Origin: an uncultured Clostridia bacterium
GTDB taxonomy: Bacteria; Bacillota; Clostridia; TANB77; CAG-508
Assembly: GCA_944389715.1 (NCBI GenBank)
Contig: CALXNI010000023.1
Location: forward strand, 1 to 7,271
DNA length: 7,271 nt
Reading direction: 5' to 3'
In this document: in pieces, positions 6,077-7,271 of the stretch
Layout of the letters: each line of letters begins with the position of its first letter
Numbering within the stretch: position 1 is the first letter of the stretch
Translations under genes and position numbers: made by a program
The notes under the pieces: model-generated
What the model saw: the letters and a program-made list of their open reading frames with translations, nothing else
What the model was told of the DNA's origin: nothing
Database searches by the model: none

Positions 6077-6755
6077 ATGATAAATATATTTATAAGAGTT
6101 TTAATTTTATACATATTAGTATTAGTCACTATGAGATTAATGGGAAAGAGAGAACTTCGGGCAAATGCAACCTTTTGAATTAGTTGTTGCAATTATGATT
6201 GCAGACTTAGCATCAGTACCAATGAGCGATACAGGAATTCCAATAACAAATGGAATAATACCAATACTTGCACTACTATTAATTCAGCTAATCATATCAA
6301 TAATAAATTTAAAGAGCATTAGAGGAAGAAAAATAATATGTGGAATGCCAGCAATTTTAATATATAGAGGAAAAATAGATGAGAAAATGATGAAAAAAGA
6401 AAAATTTACTATAAATGAACTTCAAGAAAGGCTAAGACAAAATAATGTATTTAATATTGGTGATGTAGAATATGCAATTTTAGAAACAAGTGGACAATTA
6501 ACAGTAATTCAAAAACCAGAAAAAAGAAATACAATACCAGAAGATTTTGGAATAACTCCAGAATATGAGGGAATACCATATGACTTAGTTATAGATGGTA
6601 AAATAATGCATGAAAATCTTAAAGCAATAGGAAGAGATTATAAGTGGCTTTTAAAGCAAGTAGAAAAATTTAAAATTAAACCAGAAGAAGCTTTGGTAGT
6701 AACTTTTGATGGGAAAGGACAAATATTTTGCCAAGCTAAAGAGGAGAAAAAATGA
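6077..6755 (+). CDS. DUF421 (YetF-like) membrane protein, +1 frameshift at CGG 6158
   Basis: AAGGAG at 6065-6070 lies 6 bases before ATG 6077. Frame 0 gives only 33 residues: a first membrane helix (about 4-19), then MRLMGKREL, CGG and a stop at 6176-6178. Skipping C6158 continues as GQMQPFELVVAIMIADLASVPM, giving 225 residues, the usual length of the family. The joined sequence shows MGKREL-GQMQPFE, the hallmark of DUF421/YetF proteins, further helices at about 33-48 and 60-77, and the cytoplasmic C-terminal domain with GMPAILIYRGKI, NELQERLRQ, DVEYAILETSGQLTV and KPEEALVVTFDGKGQ. Translation from an internal ATG (6165) would lose helix 1 and lacks a good ribosome binding site. Function is unknown; YetF-like proteins are linked to the spore and cell envelope in Bacillus. 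Its stop overlaps the start of DUF4363 (ATGA), a usual partner. Confidence 0.88.
6155..6161 (+). other. +1 frameshift site CTT CGG G in the DUF421 gene
   Basis: Frame 0 reads GAA CTT CGG GCA and stops six codons later. Omitting C6158 gives GAA CTT GGG CAA ATG CAA CCT, i.e. ELGQMQP, the expected family motif. The six bases CTTCGG are identical to the site in the peptidase gene. A purine-rich GGAAAGAGAG lies upstream and could mimic a Shine-Dalgarno stimulator, but the other two sites have no equivalent. Confidence 0.85.
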
Positions 6756-7138
6756 GAGAGGCAATAATAATAATTTTAATATTATTAATTATTTTTGGAG
6801 GCGCATATTACATCCAAAAATTTTTAAATAATAGTAGTGATAATCTAGTAAGTAAATTAGAAAGTTTAAAAACAGGAATAGAAGACGGAAACCTTACAGA
6901 AAAAGATATGGAGAATAAATCAGATGAAATATATGGAGAATGGGAGGATATAAATAAAAAATGGTCTATAATAGTATTGCATGATGAAATTGATTTAATA
7001 GAAACTTCGCTAATAAGAATGAAATCAAAAATAAAAACAGGCAACATAGATGAAAGCATGGAAGATTTAGACACATCAATTTTTTTGTTAAAGCATATTA
7101 AGGAAAAAGAAAAAACCAGTTTGAAGAATATATTTTAG
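6752..7138 (+). CDS. DUF4363 family protein
   Basis: The 128 residues begin with a membrane helix (about 4-20, AIIIILILLIIFGGAYY) followed by a helical, charged domain (KLESLKTGIEDGNLTEKDMENKSDEIYGEWEDINKKW is described here only by its ends: KLES to NKKW, about residues 35-71) and HDEIDLIETSLIRMKS. This matches DUF4363, small membrane-anchored proteins found next to DUF421 in Clostridia. GAGGAG at 6741-6746 lies 5 bases before the ATG, which overlaps the DUF421 stop by the ATGA arrangement, so the two are translationally coupled. Efficient coupling would require ribosomes to pass the upstream CGG site in the +1 frame. Function is unknown. Confidence 0.82.
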   Translation: MREAIIIILILLIIFGGAYYIQKFLNNSSDNLVSKLESLKTGIEDGNLTEKDMENKSDEIYGEWEDINKKWSIIVLHDEIDLIETSLIRMKSKIKTGNIDESMEDLDTSIFLLKHIKEKEKTSLKNIF

Positions 7139-7144
7139 AAAGAT

Positions 7145-7271
7145 AAATTGTAATTTGTAGAATAGAATTTGGAATTGAGAATTTAGATTTTGGATATGTA
7201 GGGGCGGGGTTCCACACCCGCCCGCAAACAGCAAATTTATTGCAAATGTTGTAGGGGTCGCCGCCCACGGC
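7145..7271 (+). repeat. MITE-like composite repeat element, copy 3 (cut by window end)
   Basis: It opens with AAATTGTAATTTG (7145-7157), identical to the left end of copy 2, directly after the DUF4363 stop. TGTAGGGGCGGGG starts at 7197; GGGCGGG (7202-7208) pairs with CCCGCCC (7217-7223). Bases 7220-7260 repeat 5866-5906 with one mismatch and lead into another GC-rich hairpin start, GTAGGGGTCGCC. The right end is outside the window. Confidence 0.7.

Noticed and set aside
1055..6161. Simple pseudogenisation or sequencing error as the explanation of the three frame breaks
   Set aside because: Not fully rejected, but disfavoured: there are no homopolymer slips or in-frame stops, all three events insert the same base in the same codon phase before Gly, and out-of-frame CGG sites are unaffected.
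6165..6755. DUF421 starting at the internal ATG 6165
   Set aside because: This would lose the first helix and half the signature motif, which are encoded in the other frame behind a good ribosome binding site at 6065-6070.

Overview
The window is strongly AT-rich, uses AGA for most arginines, has strong AGGAGG-type ribosome binding sites and carries gene families typical of Bacillota (DUF951, queA-tgt, DUF421-DUF4363, a four-helix holin-like protein). It most resembles an uncultured, low-GC member of the Clostridia; the species cannot be named from sequence alone.

Layout. 1-157: 3' end of a DUF951 gene. 161-1499: a membrane-anchored putative zinc metallopeptidase with a jelly-roll-like N-terminal domain. 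1498-1623: a MITE-like inverted-repeat element. 1645-2667: queA. 2665-2778: a palindrome over the queA stop and a GC-rich hairpin. 2779-3910: tgt. 3924-5126: a membrane-anchored WG-repeat protein, probably cotranscribed with tgt. 5145-5185: a bidirectional terminator. 5190-5573 (minus): a holin-family membrane protein. 5574-6076: a non-coding stretch of over 300 bases holding an AT-rich palindrome, a second MITE-like element (5734-6006) and another inverted repeat. 6077-6755: DUF421/YetF-like membrane protein, overlapping DUF4363 (6752-7138). 7145-7271: the start of a third element, cut by the window end.

The main finding is in the reading frames. Three genes (the peptidase, tgt and DUF421) are each interrupted by exactly one extra base, always a C directly before a glycine codon GGA or GGG. 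In every case the interrupted frame reads CGG at that point. By hand scan these are the only three in-frame CGG codons in about 2,090 codons of the window, while CGG occurs at least 11 times out of frame inside coding sequence with no disturbance. A +1 shift at each CGG restores conserved protein: Tgt gives KEA-GGLHKF and DUF421 gives KREL-GQMQPFE, both matching the family consensus. This suggests that CGG is not read as arginine here but acts as a +1 frameshift codon, or equivalently that CGGN is read as a four-base glycine codon. The rivals are a systematic C-insertion error in the assembly, or three independent pseudogenes; the phase-specific pattern and the essentially intact remainder of each gene argue against both but do not exclude them.

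QueA and Tgt act in the same tRNA queuosine pathway: Tgt exchanges guanine-34 for preQ1 and QueA then adds the epoxycyclopentanediol precursor from S-adenosylmethionine. If the frameshift is real, Tgt production, and hence anticodon modification, depends on an unusual decoding event.
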